In this document: positions 23,275-36,144 of the stretch, in pieces | How the letters are laid out: each line of letters starts with the position of its first letter | Position numbering within the stretch: the stretch's first letter is position 1 | Source: Rozella allomycis CSF55 | Taxonomy: Eukaryota; Rozellomycota | Length of the DNA: 52,385 bases | Direction of reading: 5' to 3' | Assembly: GCA_000442015.1 (NCBI GenBank) | Contig: KE560603.1 | Span: forward strand, 1 to 52,385 | Translations under genes and position numbers: made by a program | Notes under the pieces: generated by a model | What the model was told of the DNA's origin: nothing | Databases searched by the model: none | The model's input: only the letters and a program-made list of their open reading frames with translations

Positions 23275-25235
23275 CTAAATTTGTGGAGTGTAGAAATAAT
23301 TGAAATCCATAATTAGCAAGAATGTGTCGAAATATGTGCTTAATTCATAGTCATCCAAATTTTGCTCACCTCTGACACCTTGAAGAGTTCGAAGTATATA
23401 GCTTTGATTCGTTTTAAAATCCTAGTATTAATTTAAAGTGTAGCATACGACAAAGTAAGTTTCAATCATTTGTAGTGAAGGATCTTCCCTGTTTTCTAAA
23501 ATGGCTTCAATGTTTGGTTTTGAATTTAATTGCTTAAGAACAAAGCAGTATCTTTCAATTAGCATTAAAATTTGGAGCAATGTTGGATAAATGGAAGGTG
23601 AATCAATAAAACACTTTTTCAATAAACTATCTAAAAACATGGTATGTCTAGATAAAACAGTTTCAAAATCATTGTTAAATTCTTGCAATAATTCATTAAA
23701 GTGAGTTTCAATCACAATCGCCTTAAAATAACTATATTGTCAAGTTACATGCATGTAATGCTGTAATGCAAGAAGGAAATGCTTAAATATCATGTGCACT
23801 TTAAGTATAAAGTCATATGATTCCAAATGTGAAAAAGGGAGACTCTTCCTTAGCGGACAATTCCAATTTTGGTTTAAAGAAAATATTAAATATTTAATTT
23901 TAAACAACAAATGAAATATTTTCTGGTAATTTCTGATTTCTTTCGACCCAAAGACAACGGAGAGTGGCGAGCTCACATTTGCTTCAAGAGAGAAACTAAA
24001 AATAATATTCTACAAAATTACGATTCATCTTTCCATTCTAAACTAAAGAAACTTGAAAATCTTTCATGTAACGCAGATGATTGCTGTAGAGACGAGATCC
24101 AAGAAAATGAAATATTCACTGTTCTGTCGTTATCGCTTTTAGAAATGTTATCGATTAAGGTCTGATAAAAATCGCCGTTTCCAAGCAAATAAAAACTTTT
24201 AAATGACTGTTAATTATTACACAAGCAATTTACTTTGAAGCAATAACTTAAGTGATGTTCTTTTTCAAAAACTTCGAATAATGTCACCGAACGTTTCTTT
24301 CTTAACATCTCTATTGTAGAATCAAATTTTAATCTGTTAAATCCGGAATCAGGAATATTTTGAAGCAATCTTGTAATTTCACGAAAGTCATCATCATTTT
24401 CTGAAGGTGTTAATTTAATAGACAATTTACTATGCACTTCTCTTTTTGCATTCATTATTTGAGAAGCTTTTCCAATAAAAAGAATCTTTCGCAACGTGGA
24501 ATCAGAGATGAGGTTCGACGACAGTTCTTCAGAAACTTCAAATGCATCCCATCTATTATGATTAAAACAAATCATTTACGGATCTGATATGTTATCTACC
24601 TTTCGAATAAAAAACTCATTGTATGGATCTTTTAATGCACCGTACGCTAGCCATGGAATCAATTGCTTCAAAAATACCATCAGCATCATTTCCTGAATTC
24701 TATAACAATCAATCACAAATTCTACTCCAAATAGTAATTCTTATATTCATTAATGCCAATATCAAAATTTTGCCTTATCACATCCATGAGCTTGAAAGAT
24801 CGCAAAAGCGTCCCGCCTTCAACTAGTTTCACCAATGTGTCGAAAAGCATCATATACTTCATTTAAACTTTTAATAGTTTTTACCTTTGAGAAATAGTGC
24901 TTGAAAAAAGTTAAAGGGGTGGATTGGCCATTACTCTCAGCAGCACCTAACAAAATACCTTTTTCAACATTAACGATGTCAGCTTGATACTCGTAGAGTT
25001 TCTTCTTTATCCATCTGGCGAATACAGATATGTAAAGGCTGTTATGATTGTCAGATGAAAAGACTCTTAATTTTAAATACTGAGATCCGACGACTGAAAG
25101 TGATTCCAAGAGATTCTTTTCCGATAAATGAAGGTGTTCTGCAAATATTGGACTTATTTGAAAAACATTTTGAGAATTCAATGACAGAATGTCCCCTTGA
25201 AAACCTGTTAAACAAAGAAGGAGTTCATGGAGCAT
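23275..25235 (-). CDS. GCP4: Gamma-tubulin complex component 4
   Basis: Eight exons (seven introns of 26-28 nt) encode 590 residues. The start MLHELLLCLTGFQGDI matches the GCP4 N-terminus, followed by the GRIP1 region (FARWIKKKLYEYQADIVNVE), the conserved VEGGTLLRSF and KQLIPWLAYGALKDPYNEFF segments, a RKILFIGKASQ motif, LLGNGDFYQTLIDNI and the GRIP2 part (SPLSVVFGSKEIRNYQKIFH, RHTMFLDSLLKKCF). GCP4 is a lateral subunit of the gamma-tubulin ring complex that nucleates microtubules at the spindle pole or basal body. It is absent from budding yeast, so it suits a centriole-bearing organism. Length is slightly below the usual ~650 residues. Confidence 0.92.
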
Positions 25236-25497
25236 TATGTAATTTTACGAAAAAATTTAAAGTGCCTATGAATTGTAATGAGCGAACTTTTAAAATCATC
25301 AATTAGACAATTATATTTTATTTTTTATTTTGTTACAATAATAATTAGAAAATCCATATTTGCATATTCAACATGTCAAGCAATTCATCAGGGTGAAATC
25401 TGCTAAAATCAACGTACATCACAACTTATATGTCAACAACTATCATTCATAATTTTTATAGTTACCTTATCAAAGTACCTGGAAATCTGAAAATTCA
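25236..25497. other. Divergent intergenic region
   Basis: This AT-rich stretch separates GCP4 (minus) and the p24 gene (plus) and should hold both promoters. A short minus-strand frame (MYVDFSRFHPDELLDMLNMQ...) stands out from the AT background but I could not link it to a start or to other exons, so I do not call it. Confidence 0.4.
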
Positions 25498-26201
25498 ATG
25501 TATCGACCTACAGTCAGCCTGTATTTTTTACTTTTGATTCTGGCTACTATCTGCAACGCAGTTAAGTTTGATTTATATGCCTACGACAAAACTGACCCTC
25601 GAAACGAATATTGCCTCACTCTGTACGTCGGAAGCGACGTCATGGTTAGTGGCTATTTCAAACCCTCTAAAGGATTCCACATGACTATAGACGCATATGT
25701 TTCAGATGGTACCTCTCAAATTTGGTCCAAATATGACCTCAAAGATCAAACCAACTTTTCCTTCCGCACTCACGGAGAACCGCGAGACTACAAGTTCTGC
25801 ACTAAAAACGTAATGGAAAATGGTAATAAATACATTATGTATTTTCAATAAGGATATAGCTCAGGGCCTACTATGAAAATACAAATGGAGCTGATTGTTG
25901 AGACAGGTTACGATATGTTTGAAAAGCCCAATGCAAATGAAAAAATTAAGCCTATTGAAGAAGAGTTGATTAGATTAGAAAGTGTGATGGCCAACATAGT
26001 TGATACTCTCAGCTATCAAGAACAACGGGAAGTTAAGTTAAGGGATACAAATGGTAAATGTAAAATTTCACGTTAAAGTCAGAGTCCACAAATGAACGAG
26101 TTAAATGGTTTAGCACTTTATCTCTATTAACCCTTTTCGGGCTTGGGGTTTGGCAAGTACTGTATTTGAAGTCGTTCTTTAAATCAAAGAAAATATTATA
26201 A
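25498..26201 (+). CDS. ERV25: p24-family cargo receptor (Erv25/TMED10-like)
   Basis: The 214-residue type I membrane protein has a signal peptide (LYFLLLILATICNAV), a GOLD domain with two Cys (YCLTLYVG, YKFCTKNV), a membrane-proximal coiled coil (IEEELIRLESVMANIVDTLS) and one C-terminal membrane span (FSTLSLLTLFGLGVWQVLYL). The cytosolic tail KSFFKSKKIL carries the FF and KKxx signals for COPII exit and COPI retrieval. The tail and LRDTNESTNERVKWFS segment match the delta class (Erv25/TMED10). It cycles between ER and Golgi in a p24 complex. Introns are 25823-25852 (30 nt) and 26054-26082 (29 nt). Confidence 0.92.
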
Positions 26202-26230
26202 AGATTTTCTTTTAAAGAAATTAAACATTT

Positions 26231-26545
26231 TTATTCTTCCATTAAGTTTTCATCGATTTCGCGAATGTAAAGTACGTTATTACAACGGATCAAAACCTCT
26301 CCCAACATACCGCAAGAGTTCCCATCCATATATTCCTCAGCATTAGCAAGCTATGATATATGAATTTAAAACATCTTACTAGTATATTCATGTAAGAATC
26401 AAAGGATTGTAGGAGACCTTTGTATTCCTGTCCCCATTTTAGCTTTACAAGCAAAGCTTTCCCTTTATTACTCTCAAGAAAAGGCTTTGGATTTATTGCG
26501 ACAATTCCCCCCTTAGTATTATGAAGAAAAGCTTCTTACTGCCAT
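26231..26545 (-). CDS. SNRPF: Small nuclear ribonucleoprotein F (SmF)
   Basis: Three tiny exons, with introns of 28 and 29 nt, encode 85 residues: M-A, then [18 protein letters not shown], then [20 protein letters not shown] (Sm1 motif), then [11 protein letters not shown] and [16 protein letters not shown] (Sm2 motif). This is an almost complete match to SmF, a member of the heptameric Sm ring on U1, U2, U4 and U5 snRNAs. The first exon codes only Met-Ala, so the gene is easily missed. It ends 30 bases from the convergent p24 stop codon. Confidence 0.95.
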
Positions 26546-26696
26546 TTTAAAAGATTCAAGCCACCAGTAAAAGTACAAACAAAGTTAAATTCTTAAGTCG
26601 CGAGTAAAAAGAGTACATTTTAATTATCAAAAGACAAACAATTATCAGTTGTTTATTTTTTCGAATTACAAAATTGATGGATTAAAGAACAAAAAG

Positions 26697-26768
26697 GGGC
26701 TCCGCCGAGGATTGAACTCGGGACCTCTCACACCCAAAGCGAGAATCATACCACTAGACCACGAAGCC
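26697..26768 (-). tRNA. tRNA-Pro (anticodon TGG)
   Basis: The 72-base minus-strand sequence folds as a cloverleaf. The acceptor stem pairs GGCTTCG with CGGAGCC (one G.T pair), the D-arm contains GGTCTAGTGGTA, the anticodon loop reads CTTTGGGTG with TGG as anticodon, and the T-arm has CCCGAGTTCAATCCTCGG. The A-box (TGGTCTAGTGG) and B-box (AGTTCAATCCT) are recognisable. No intron is present and CCA is not encoded. It sits alone between SmF and the exchanger gene. Confidence 0.95.
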
Positions 26769-26840
26769 TTGATATTCAAAATGTCGTAACTAATTAATAC
26801 TCAATCACCGTTCGTATCTAATTCATAGGTATTTTTCCGA

Positions 26841-28475
26841 ATGGGCGAATCATCGGTGCAACAGTATTACAGCACAATATTCTTAACACTCACGTTATCA
26901 GTGTTATGTTTTTTACTGGGGGATTTTCAAAAAAGAAAGCATTTTAAGTACTTTCCAGAAACAGCGGGAACTGTGTGCATTGGGATCTTAGGCGGCCTTT
27001 TAGTAGAGCCAATCTTAAAATTGTATGACTTTAATCATGATATTCAAATTAATGCAGAATTCTTTTTTCTTGTATTGTTACCGCCAATTATTTTCGAGGT
27101 ATTCCCATGAAAAGAAAAGAATGTAGGCAGGATATTCAATGAAACGAGTAAATTTTTTCAAGAACTTCGGAATGATATTATCACTAGCATTCATAGGCAC
27201 AGCTTTTAGTGCATTCGCTACAGCTGCCCTTGTTTATCTTGCAGGAATGATTACATACCCCGTGTCTTTGTTGGAAGCTTTCACTTACGGGGCACTGATA
27301 GCAGCAACAGATCCAGTAATATTATCATCAATTTTTGATATAAGGTTTCAGTGTTAGCTACATTGTCATCCATTTCAGTGGATAGAAATTTGTACATTTG
27401 TGTGTTTGGAGAATCAGCGTTAAATGATGCGGTTTCTGTTATTCTCTTCCGTTTAGCACAGTCTTTTGCCCACCCTGACTTTCATTTCAGCACTTCCACC
27501 TTTTTGGCAACAACCTTTTTGGCGATTGGGGTGTTTTTTGGTTCCATGGTATTGGGCTATTTTCTGGGGATGGTTCTTTCGAAACTTTTAAAACATGCAA
27601 AGTTAAATCATGAACCTCATGTGGAGGTGATTATGATGTTTGTATTTGCATACCTCTCGTATATAATTTCTGAATGGCTTCACCTCTCTGGAATAGTTGC
27701 TATCCTCTTTTGCGGTATGTCTACGACACATTATGCGTCTCACAACTTTTCTGATGAAGCAGGAAATCTAGCCAAAGGATTCCTTAGAGTATTAGCATCG
27801 CTTTCCGAAACAATGATATTTGTATATTTAGGGCTTGGTTTGGCTGCATTTGGCAATGGTGAGACAATTTACAACTGGGGCTTTATCGCTCTAAGCATAG
27901 TAATAATCAAATATTAATTAAATATAAAAGGTTTCAATATTGATTGCAAGATGTCATGTGTTCATTATTGCAACAATCGCTAATGTGTTTCGATCAAAAC
28001 AAAAAAGGATGCCAATGAACCAACAAGGATTTCTTTGGTATTGCGGTTTGAGAGGCGGTATTTGCTTTGTCATGGCTTTGCAGCTTACAGAGAACGACAA
28101 TTATCGACCAGAATACACCAAAGTTATTCTTGGAACAACACTAATGACAGTTTTCACGACTATTATATTTTTTGGTGCGTGGACAGTGTCGTTACTGGAT
28201 ATTTTGAAATTGAAATTAACCGAAGAACAAGTAAGGCAAGCTGATGCCAAAGTCGAAGAAACGATCGGAACACTTACTAATAATCCAACTATTGTTAGCT
28301 TTATAAAGTCTTTTGACAAAAAGTATACAAAACACACATTACTTATGACAGGTACCTGAAACCATTTCTTACAAATCGCCGTTACGGTGATGAAATAATT
28401 CCGGGCATTCCTAGAAAGCAAACTGTGGAACAAAATGAAAATATTCAGTTATCTAATAATTTCTCGGAAATCTAA
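26841..28475 (+). CDS. NHX1: Endosomal/vacuolar Na+(K+)/H+ exchanger (NHX/NHE6-9 type)
   Basis: The 505-residue membrane protein comes from five exons with introns at 27099-27126, 27316-27344, 27900-27930 and 28323-28351. It has about a dozen hydrophobic spans and the CPA1 signatures FFFLVLLPPIIFE, ATDPVSVLATL, FGESALNDAVSVILF and GLRGGICFVMALQL. The ND pair of FGESALNDA supplies the ion-binding Asp. The tail YLKPFLTNRRYGDE is typical of the NHE6/7/9-Nhx1 group, which exchanges luminal protons for Na+ or K+ in endosomes and vacuoles. The cytosolic tail is short, as expected for organellar rather than plasma-membrane exchangers. Confidence 0.92.
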
Positions 28476-28549
28476 TAAAGCTCTCGAAACCATAAGTGAT
28501 AAAATGTTTCATTTTTAAAAAATATTTATAAACCCCTGTCATAGCTGCC

Positions 28550-28747
28550 AGCGATCTTACTCGCAAGGATCATGTATATAGTACATAATCCCGTCTTAGT
28601 TTCCCAACTTAGACGCACACTCAACCCAGGATGACGAGGCCTAACCTCATTTGTACTAACGTGAGGCGTAAGACTTGTTCTTTCGAAGATCCATTGTCTG
28701 ACCTACTATAGGTTAGACTACGTGCAAATGGGGTAGTCTGACTGGTG
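28550..28747 (+). ncRNA. U3: U3-like box C/D snoRNA
   Basis: About 200 bases with no open frame but strong secondary structure. The segment at 28567-28582, GGATCATGTATATAGT, matches U3 box A (GGATCATTTCTATAGT) at 13 of 16 positions. Further on are a box C'-like GGATGACGAGG (28629), a box B-like GAGGCGTAAGAC (28662) and a 3' box D GTCTGACTGGT, as at the end of U3. A 10-bp hairpin (GTCTGACCTA / TAGGTTAGAC) lies at 28695-28717. U3 guides early 18S pre-rRNA processing. Upstream there is a TATA-like aatatttata (28521-28530), and seven T follow the 3' end. Both ends are estimates; box C itself is degenerate. Confidence 0.62.
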
Positions 28748-28855
28748 ACTTCCTTTTTTTAAAATTTTAATAGAGTGCACCTGTCCTAAAATAAGTCATC
28801 TGAATGGAAAAGGGGTAAATTTATCATCAAGCTATGTTAGTGAAAAGAATCAAAT

Positions 28856-30676
28856 TTATTGATCTTCAGATTCTTGATTATTCTTTTTTTTGCCTTTTTT
28901 CTTCGGTTGTTTTGCTTTCTGTTTTGATGTTAAGAGTTGCGCAGTAAATTTTTTCAATGTTTCTCGATCAGGCACTTCTAATGTATCATTATCTACCGAT
29001 TCTTCATCTGGAATATCATAATTTCTAAATCTTACCACTTTCTACACAGACTTCAAATTCATTTGGTTTCAGCTTCACTCTCGTGTTTTGTTGTGGAAGC
29101 ACTTGGGCCAGCTGCAGGAAGCAATCTACAGGCTGCTAAATTGAACTTAATTTAATTTTCAATACCTCAATCGTTTCCTTTTCTTTTACGTGCGAATAGA
29201 TCTCTTCTAACTTATTCGAACATAATTCCAGCATTCCAAAAACATCGGATTCATCAAAGGTTGATGCAACTGGTACTTGATTAAGAAATGCCAAAGTGGT
29301 GTCATTGTTGCGAGCCTTAAAATAATATATATTTCTGATTACTGCTGACGGTGCATTTTCAAGTCTATCAACAAGGTACTTAATGCCAGTTTTAAGATCC
29401 GCAAGAACATTTTTGACTTTATCATATTTTGATTTTGTCTCCAGAAGTTTAACAGAGTTTTCTTTTATATGTTCTTGAAATTCCGTAATAGTTCGTTTGC
29501 AATGGTTCATCTTTTCTTCGCTTGCTATCTTTATTTCATCAAATTGTTTGAGCGTTTCCTGTTTCTTTTCCTTTAAGTGATGCAGATTTCTTTCAGTTTC
29601 ATCTTTTAAGTGAACGAGTTGGGCCTTGGTTGCCTGTTGCTCCTCAAATTTTTGAAGCACTTCATGAATATTGCTTACACCCATAGCATCTTTGATTAGT
29701 CTCATAACTTCTTCGTATTCACGGAGTCTCTTATCTTTTTCTGGGTCATTATTATCAATTTTTAGAGTTTCGTCAGACTTTTCTTCGCTCGCAAATTCTT
29801 CAACGTTATTGTCAGTTTTAGGTAATCGATCAAGAAAACTAGATTCCTCTCGTCTTTGCCTGACTAGATCGCGTTTGGTTTGTAGTTCCTTCTCTCTTTG
29901 CTTCCTCTCTTCAGCAATCTGTTGCTCTAATCTTGATAGTTCATTTTTAGCCAGATCCCTCGCATGGTTCGCATCTTTACTCAGCAGTTCTAGTTCGGTA
30001 ACTTCTGTCTTCTTGTTTTTGACAGTACGTTCGAAATGCATAATTTGATTGTCGAAAGAGAGACGATCCTCTTGAAGCTTTTTTACAATTTCCTCGTATG
30101 TTCTCTTAACAGATTGAGCCTCGTTATATTTTATCAATGCTTTGTCTAACCTATTTTCCAGTATCTTGATTTCCTAACACATTTTTCAGTATTTAATTAC
30201 CCTGTTGTGCAATGAATTGCCTTTTAAAGGATCAAAAGACTCAATTTCATGAACAGTGTAGGCTAAAGACTTTTTCAAATCTTTGAGTTTATTTTCCTTG
30301 TTCCTAACATCTGCTTGTAGTTCATCATATTTTTTATGCATTTCGCACAACTTTTGATCTGCCTTTTCTATGTCACTTAATTGTGCTTGGCTAGCATGTT
30401 GCCGTTCTAACTAAAACATTGGTTTTTTTCCGATCCTACCTTTTTCAAATGCGCTACTTTCTCTCTAAGGTCTCTATTCTGATGTCTTAAAAGCGCTATT
30501 TGATCTTTATTTTGTCGTATAGCCCATTGGCTTGTTTCATAATATGCTTTCCTGTCACCCTCTATTTATGTATTGAATCATAGCAGCTTACCAAGTAACT
30601 CAAATCGTAGCTTAAGATCATGAAGTTCTTCCTCGAGTACAGCTGTGCGGTCAATATCTTTAATGGCAATCGGCAT
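28856..30676 (-). CDS. ODAD3: Outer dynein arm docking complex subunit ODAD3 (CCDC151)
   Basis: Six exons (five introns of 27-37 nt) encode 555 residues, almost entirely coiled coil. Diagnostic stretches are LEGDRKAYYETSQWAIRQN near the N-terminus, AQSVKRTYEEIVKKL, LSKDANHARDLAKNELSRLE and MRLIKDAMGVSNIHEVLQKF, each matching CCDC151 in order and spacing. The protein helps dock outer dynein arms on doublet microtubules. The C-terminus is Lys-rich (KQPKKKGKKK). The last intron (37 nt, GTGAAG donor) is my least certain splice; it was chosen because it joins NTR to a DEES segment as in human ODAD3. It is one of several cilium genes in this window. Confidence 0.9.
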
Positions 30677-30756
30677 CTCCCAAAACAAACAATATTGGTT
30701 GCTAAGAAAAAAAACAATAAAAATCATTTGACAAAACGCAGTCTTTATTAAGAAGT

Positions 30757-32253
<1,497 letters not shown>

Positions 32254-32327
32254 CAATCATGGTGTGGCTTAGCCTAGAAATCGACGCAATGCAATCGATG
32301 TCATTTTGATAAACTTTGTAATTACAT

Positions 32328-34062
32328 TTATTCAATCAAGCAACTCTTTCCAGTCATCTCTTCTGGAATTGGAAGGCCCATAATATCGAGGATAGTTGGT
32401 GCTACATCGCATAAAGCGGCTTCTTTGTTGGCGGAAAATTTTTTGTCTAGGCTAGTCATAATAAATGGAACTAAATATTATTTTGCAATGAATATTACCC
32501 GGTGCTGTCGTATGTGCTTTGTGAGGCCCGCCATCATCATCTATCATCTTTTCAGCATTGCCGTGATCAGCGGTAATAAAGAGTACATAATCATTTTTCT
32601 TACACGCGTCATATATTATTCCAATGCTTTTATCTTTGAAGCAAAAATAATCCGCGTACCTGTTGCCTCAACACCTTTGATTGCGGCTTCATAGATTCCT
32701 GTATGTCCTACCATCTAAATAAATCAAGACGTTGTATTTTACATCAGGCGGGGCAAAATTGCACATTATAAAAGGATATTTTCCTTCGGTTATTGCTCTC
32801 GCGACACATTCGGCGACGAGAATAGCAGACATTTCAGGCTTCAAGTCATAAGTGGCCACATCTTTCGGGGAAGGGATCACTTGCCTAAACTCACCCGGAA
32901 ATTCTTTCTCAGTGCCGCCATTAAAAAAGAATGTAACGTGTGCATATTTTTCCGTTTCCGCGCAATGGAATTGTAATATATTGTTTTTGGACAGCCATTC
33001 TGCAAGAACATTATCCATAGTTTGTGGTGGAAACAAAAGTGGGAAAGGATAATCGGCTTTGTATTGAGTCATACATGATATATGTATTTTTTTAGGTTGA
33101 GTTTCGGAAACAAACGGTAGAGGATTTATACCGAACGCCTGAACTATCTCTCTCATTCTATCCGAGCGATAATTAAAAAATAGAACTGCGTCATCGTCTT
33201 TGTTTTGCTTTAGGCAAAATTTACCTTTGACCACACCATTTTTATCGACTATGATGGGCTTTAAGAATTCGTCGGTTTCCTTTGATGCATATCGTTTTTT
33301 AACCGTCTATCATTAAAATAATGTCTAAATTACTTCTATAGGATTGTCCGTGAATTCGCCTTCAGCTCTAACAAACCCATCGTAGGCCAATTTTATCCTG
33401 TCCCATCTGTTATCACGATCCATGGCATAGTAACGGCCGACAATAGTAGCCAGTTTTACATTATTATTTAAATGGAATTTCAATTGCTCCAAATACAAAA
33501 CTTGGCAAAATCTCAAGCAATTAGTTACCTGCATTTTCTGGTGCGGTATCCCTACCATCTGCAATAAAATGTATGAACACATTTGGAACTTTAGCCATTT
33601 TCGCGCATCTAATTAATTCATACAAGTGATTTTGATGCGAGTGAACACCTCCGTCGCTTACTAGCCCAATGAGATGTAATCTCCCAGTTCTAGTGTTTGC
33701 GTGATTAAATACCTAAAAAAGGTCAAGAGAAACCCTACATCTTGTAAGCAACTATTGTCTTTTAGAGTATCATTTTTAATCGCTAAATCAATTCGTACAA
33801 TGTCCTGTAATTGAAAATTTAAAAATCATACCTGATAGACGATTCGGCCTGCGCCGATATTTAAATGGCCAACTTCACTATTTCCCATCAGACCGTCAGG
33901 TAAGCCAACGGATAGCCCATGTGCGTTTAAAGTCATGGACGGGTACACCTTTTGAAGTTTGGACATGACTGGAGTCTCAGCATTTCTTATTGCATCACCA
34001 ATTTTGGAGGTATTAGGCGAAACACCCCACCCGTCAATGCATATGAGACAAACCTTTTTCAT
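32328..34062 (-). CDS. GPMI: 2,3-bisphosphoglycerate-independent phosphoglycerate mutase
   Basis: Eight exons (seven introns of 26-28 nt) encode 514 residues of the alkaline-phosphatase superfamily mutase. It interconverts 3- and 2-phosphoglycerate in glycolysis using two Mn ions. Visible active-site motifs are LICIDGWG (metal Asp), [14 protein letters not shown] (catalytic Ser), [44 protein letters not shown] and [10 protein letters not shown]. Length is that of the bacterial/plant enzyme. Yeasts use the unrelated cofactor-dependent enzyme, so its presence is a lineage marker. It diverges from Mad2, 36 bases away. Confidence 0.96.
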
Positions 34063-34098
34063 GTCGCCAAGGTGTTGTGAGCGGCTGAGACCTGAGTC

Positions 34099-34837
34099 AT
34101 GGCAGCAGATTCCGTTATCAGCCTTCGAGGATCAGCGGAAATTATCACAGAATTTTTTAGTAAGAAAGAATTTGTTTAAATTTCAGACTATAGCGTTAAC
34201 AGGTAATATACTGTTTGTCTATGCCCGCAGTATCCTCTTCCAGAGGGGAATATACCCTCCTGAAGATTTCAAAAAAATAAAATGCTACGGGCTTTCTCTT
34301 CTTGTTAGTTGTGACAGTTCTCTACAAGCATATCTAAGCAAAGTGATGGCCCAACTCACATGTAATGTATTTTAATTTGTCCAATATGAAAAGGCTGGTT
34401 AGAACAAAAAGCATTACAAAGATTTGTCCTTGTTTTATCAGATATAGATAGTAGGCATGTAGTAGAGAGATGGCAATTTGATGTGTTTGTAGAAGATTGT
34501 TCCAATAATACTAGTATGCTTCTTTTTATCAAAAGATGAAGATGGAAAAAAGCTCGAAGAAATACGGAAGGAAATCCAAGCTGTTATTCGTCAAATTACG
34601 GCTTCTGTTACATTTTTACCCATTCTTGAAGGAAACTGTAAAAGAACGTATTAAAATTAATCAGACTCGTTCGATCTGTTGGTTTATACAGACAAAAAGA
34701 AAACGACTGAAATTCCGGAGGAGTGGGAAGATTCCGATAGTCGATATGTGCAAAATGCCGATCATGTGCGTTTAAGATCATTTTCTACATCTTTTCACAA
34801 AGTTGAGCCAACAGTAGCGTATAAAGTAACTATTTAA
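34099..34837 (+). CDS. MAD2: Spindle checkpoint protein Mad2
   Basis: Six exons give 198 or 200 residues of the HORMA fold. The protein starts MAADSVISLRGSAEIITEFF and continues ILFQRGIYPPEDFKKIKCYG, VVERWQFDVFVED, IQAVIRQITASVTFLPILEG and FDLLVYTDKKKTTEIPEEWE to VAYKVTI, matching Mad2 throughout. Mad2 binds Cdc20 in the mitotic checkpoint complex at unattached kinetochores. Introns are 34160-34186, 34203-34230, 34362-34393, 34514-34535 or 34514-34541, and 34638-34664. The fourth has two in-frame AG acceptors six bases apart, changing two residues in a poorly conserved loop. Confidence 0.94.
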
Positions 34838-35063
34838 TTAATTATTTTGCAATTTTATGATTTATTTACAGTGGTAGCGTCCTCTTGCACTAGTCTCGTG
34901 AATTGCCATAATAACAATATTACAATTCATTTTTCTGAAACTGTTCTCGTTTTGTACTGGAAGAAACAGACATGGCATGGTTATTTCTGTGCGACGTTTT
35001 ATTTACACCTGCCGGCTCGTTAGATAATTGTTGATTAGAACATTGTTTAATTGGTTTATGAAA

Positions 35064-35762
35064 TTACCTTTTGTTGTCAACGATTTCTCGCTTTCCTGAA
35101 AACACAACACCCATGTTGCTTTGATTTGCACCACCATGTGACCCTTTGGTCAGAAAAGTAGGCTGACTTTTGGCACACCGCAATTGCTCTTCAGTAAAAG
35201 ATATTTTCAAAAAAGAAATATGTGAATCCTTACTCTACTTTCAGACAATTTTGGGCCTATAAACGGCCCCTGAAATCCACATTTTTGAGCATTTCTTGAA
35301 ACTGAGTATAGTGCATCAATAACCTGAAAATGAGATACGAATAATTTACTGCATTCATATTTTTCTTTTCATAAAGGTCTATTGTTTGAAAAAGTTCTTG
35401 TTTAGGACAACCTAGCCGGTCACAAGCTAAAAGGAATTGATTTATGTTCTCCATCTTCTTCAAATTCCATTAAATTCGTACTTGTTTAAAAGGCATGGAT
35501 GATTTGGTAAACTTGGCTGAATTAGGTATAATTCTATTTATGAGCCTTTTAATAATGTTGTGAGTGATTACGCACACAAAATTTCACCACTTTTAAGTAC
35601 GCTGTGCAAATCGCCGTTAGGTAATTCTAAACCAGTGACAATAGCAATCCAAGTTTTAACTTCATCCTCTGTTTCAAAAACATGGCTTTCGTTATTTTTT
35701 ATCGGTATCGCCTCCTTTTCCGAATGAAAAGTTGGAGATACAATGTTTTGCTGTTCTGACAT
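35064..35762 (-). CDS. Calponin-homology protein, transgelin/Scp1-like
   Basis: A 197-residue actin-binding protein with one type-3 CH domain: VKTWIAIVTGLELPNGDLHS, SSMPFKQMENINQFLLACDR, IDLYEKKNMNAVIDALYSVS. A C-terminal FTEEQLRCAK segment and a short tail follow. The first three introns (26, 27, 26 nt) are normal. The fourth (35208-35233) fits only with a TG 3' end if FTEEQL is to be kept; an AG acceptor 21 bases on would delete it. The frame stops at TAA (35064-35066), but the same frame is then open for 45 more codons, so a further TG-ending intron (35041-35067) could extend the protein to 34920 (236 residues). I start at ATG 35762. Confidence 0.8.
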
Positions 35763-35879
35763 TGACAATTTTTCAGAATTCTGAATTTCGGCTAGGCAAA
35801 ATTGAACAAAAAGGAACCAATTGAATCATAAAGCATTTTTATTTAAGAGTATTTTTCTTCTCTATTATCCCGTTAGACG

Positions 35880-36047
35880 TTAAGAAGAACTAAAACCCCT
35901 TGACCTTGCGTAGACCCCCAATGCCGTGAAAAACATTACGACTACTAGAAAAAAGCCCAGAATAGATGCGATAATATCACCGGCATTTGCAGAAACAAAA
36001 TTGCAAAATACAACAAGCAGCACTAAAGCAATATTTCGAGAGAGCAT
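35880..36047 (-). CDS. Small membrane protein, 55 residues
   Basis: A short uninterrupted frame encodes MLSRNIALVLLVVFCNFVSA, a likely signal peptide, then NAGDIIASILGFFLVVVMFF, a likely membrane span, and a short basic tail (YARSRGFSSS). The compact signal-peptide plus single-span layout, sensible codons and position between two confident genes make it credible as a small ER or secretory-pathway membrane protein. I do not recognise a family. Confidence 0.5.
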   Translation of the reverse strand: MLSRNIALVLLVVFCNFVSANAGDIIASILGFFLVVVMFFTALGVYARSRGFSSS

Positions 36048-36144
36048 AAGGAAATTGGAATTTAGAAATCTCCAAACTCAAAAATAAGCTCCATCAGATA
36101 TTTTTCCAACATGAGGCGTGGTTTAAGTAATTCGACATATAGTT

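Noticed and set aside
25055-25306. Plus-strand open frame of 83 codons
   Set aside because: It is mostly antisense to the first exon of GCP4 and has no motif of its own.
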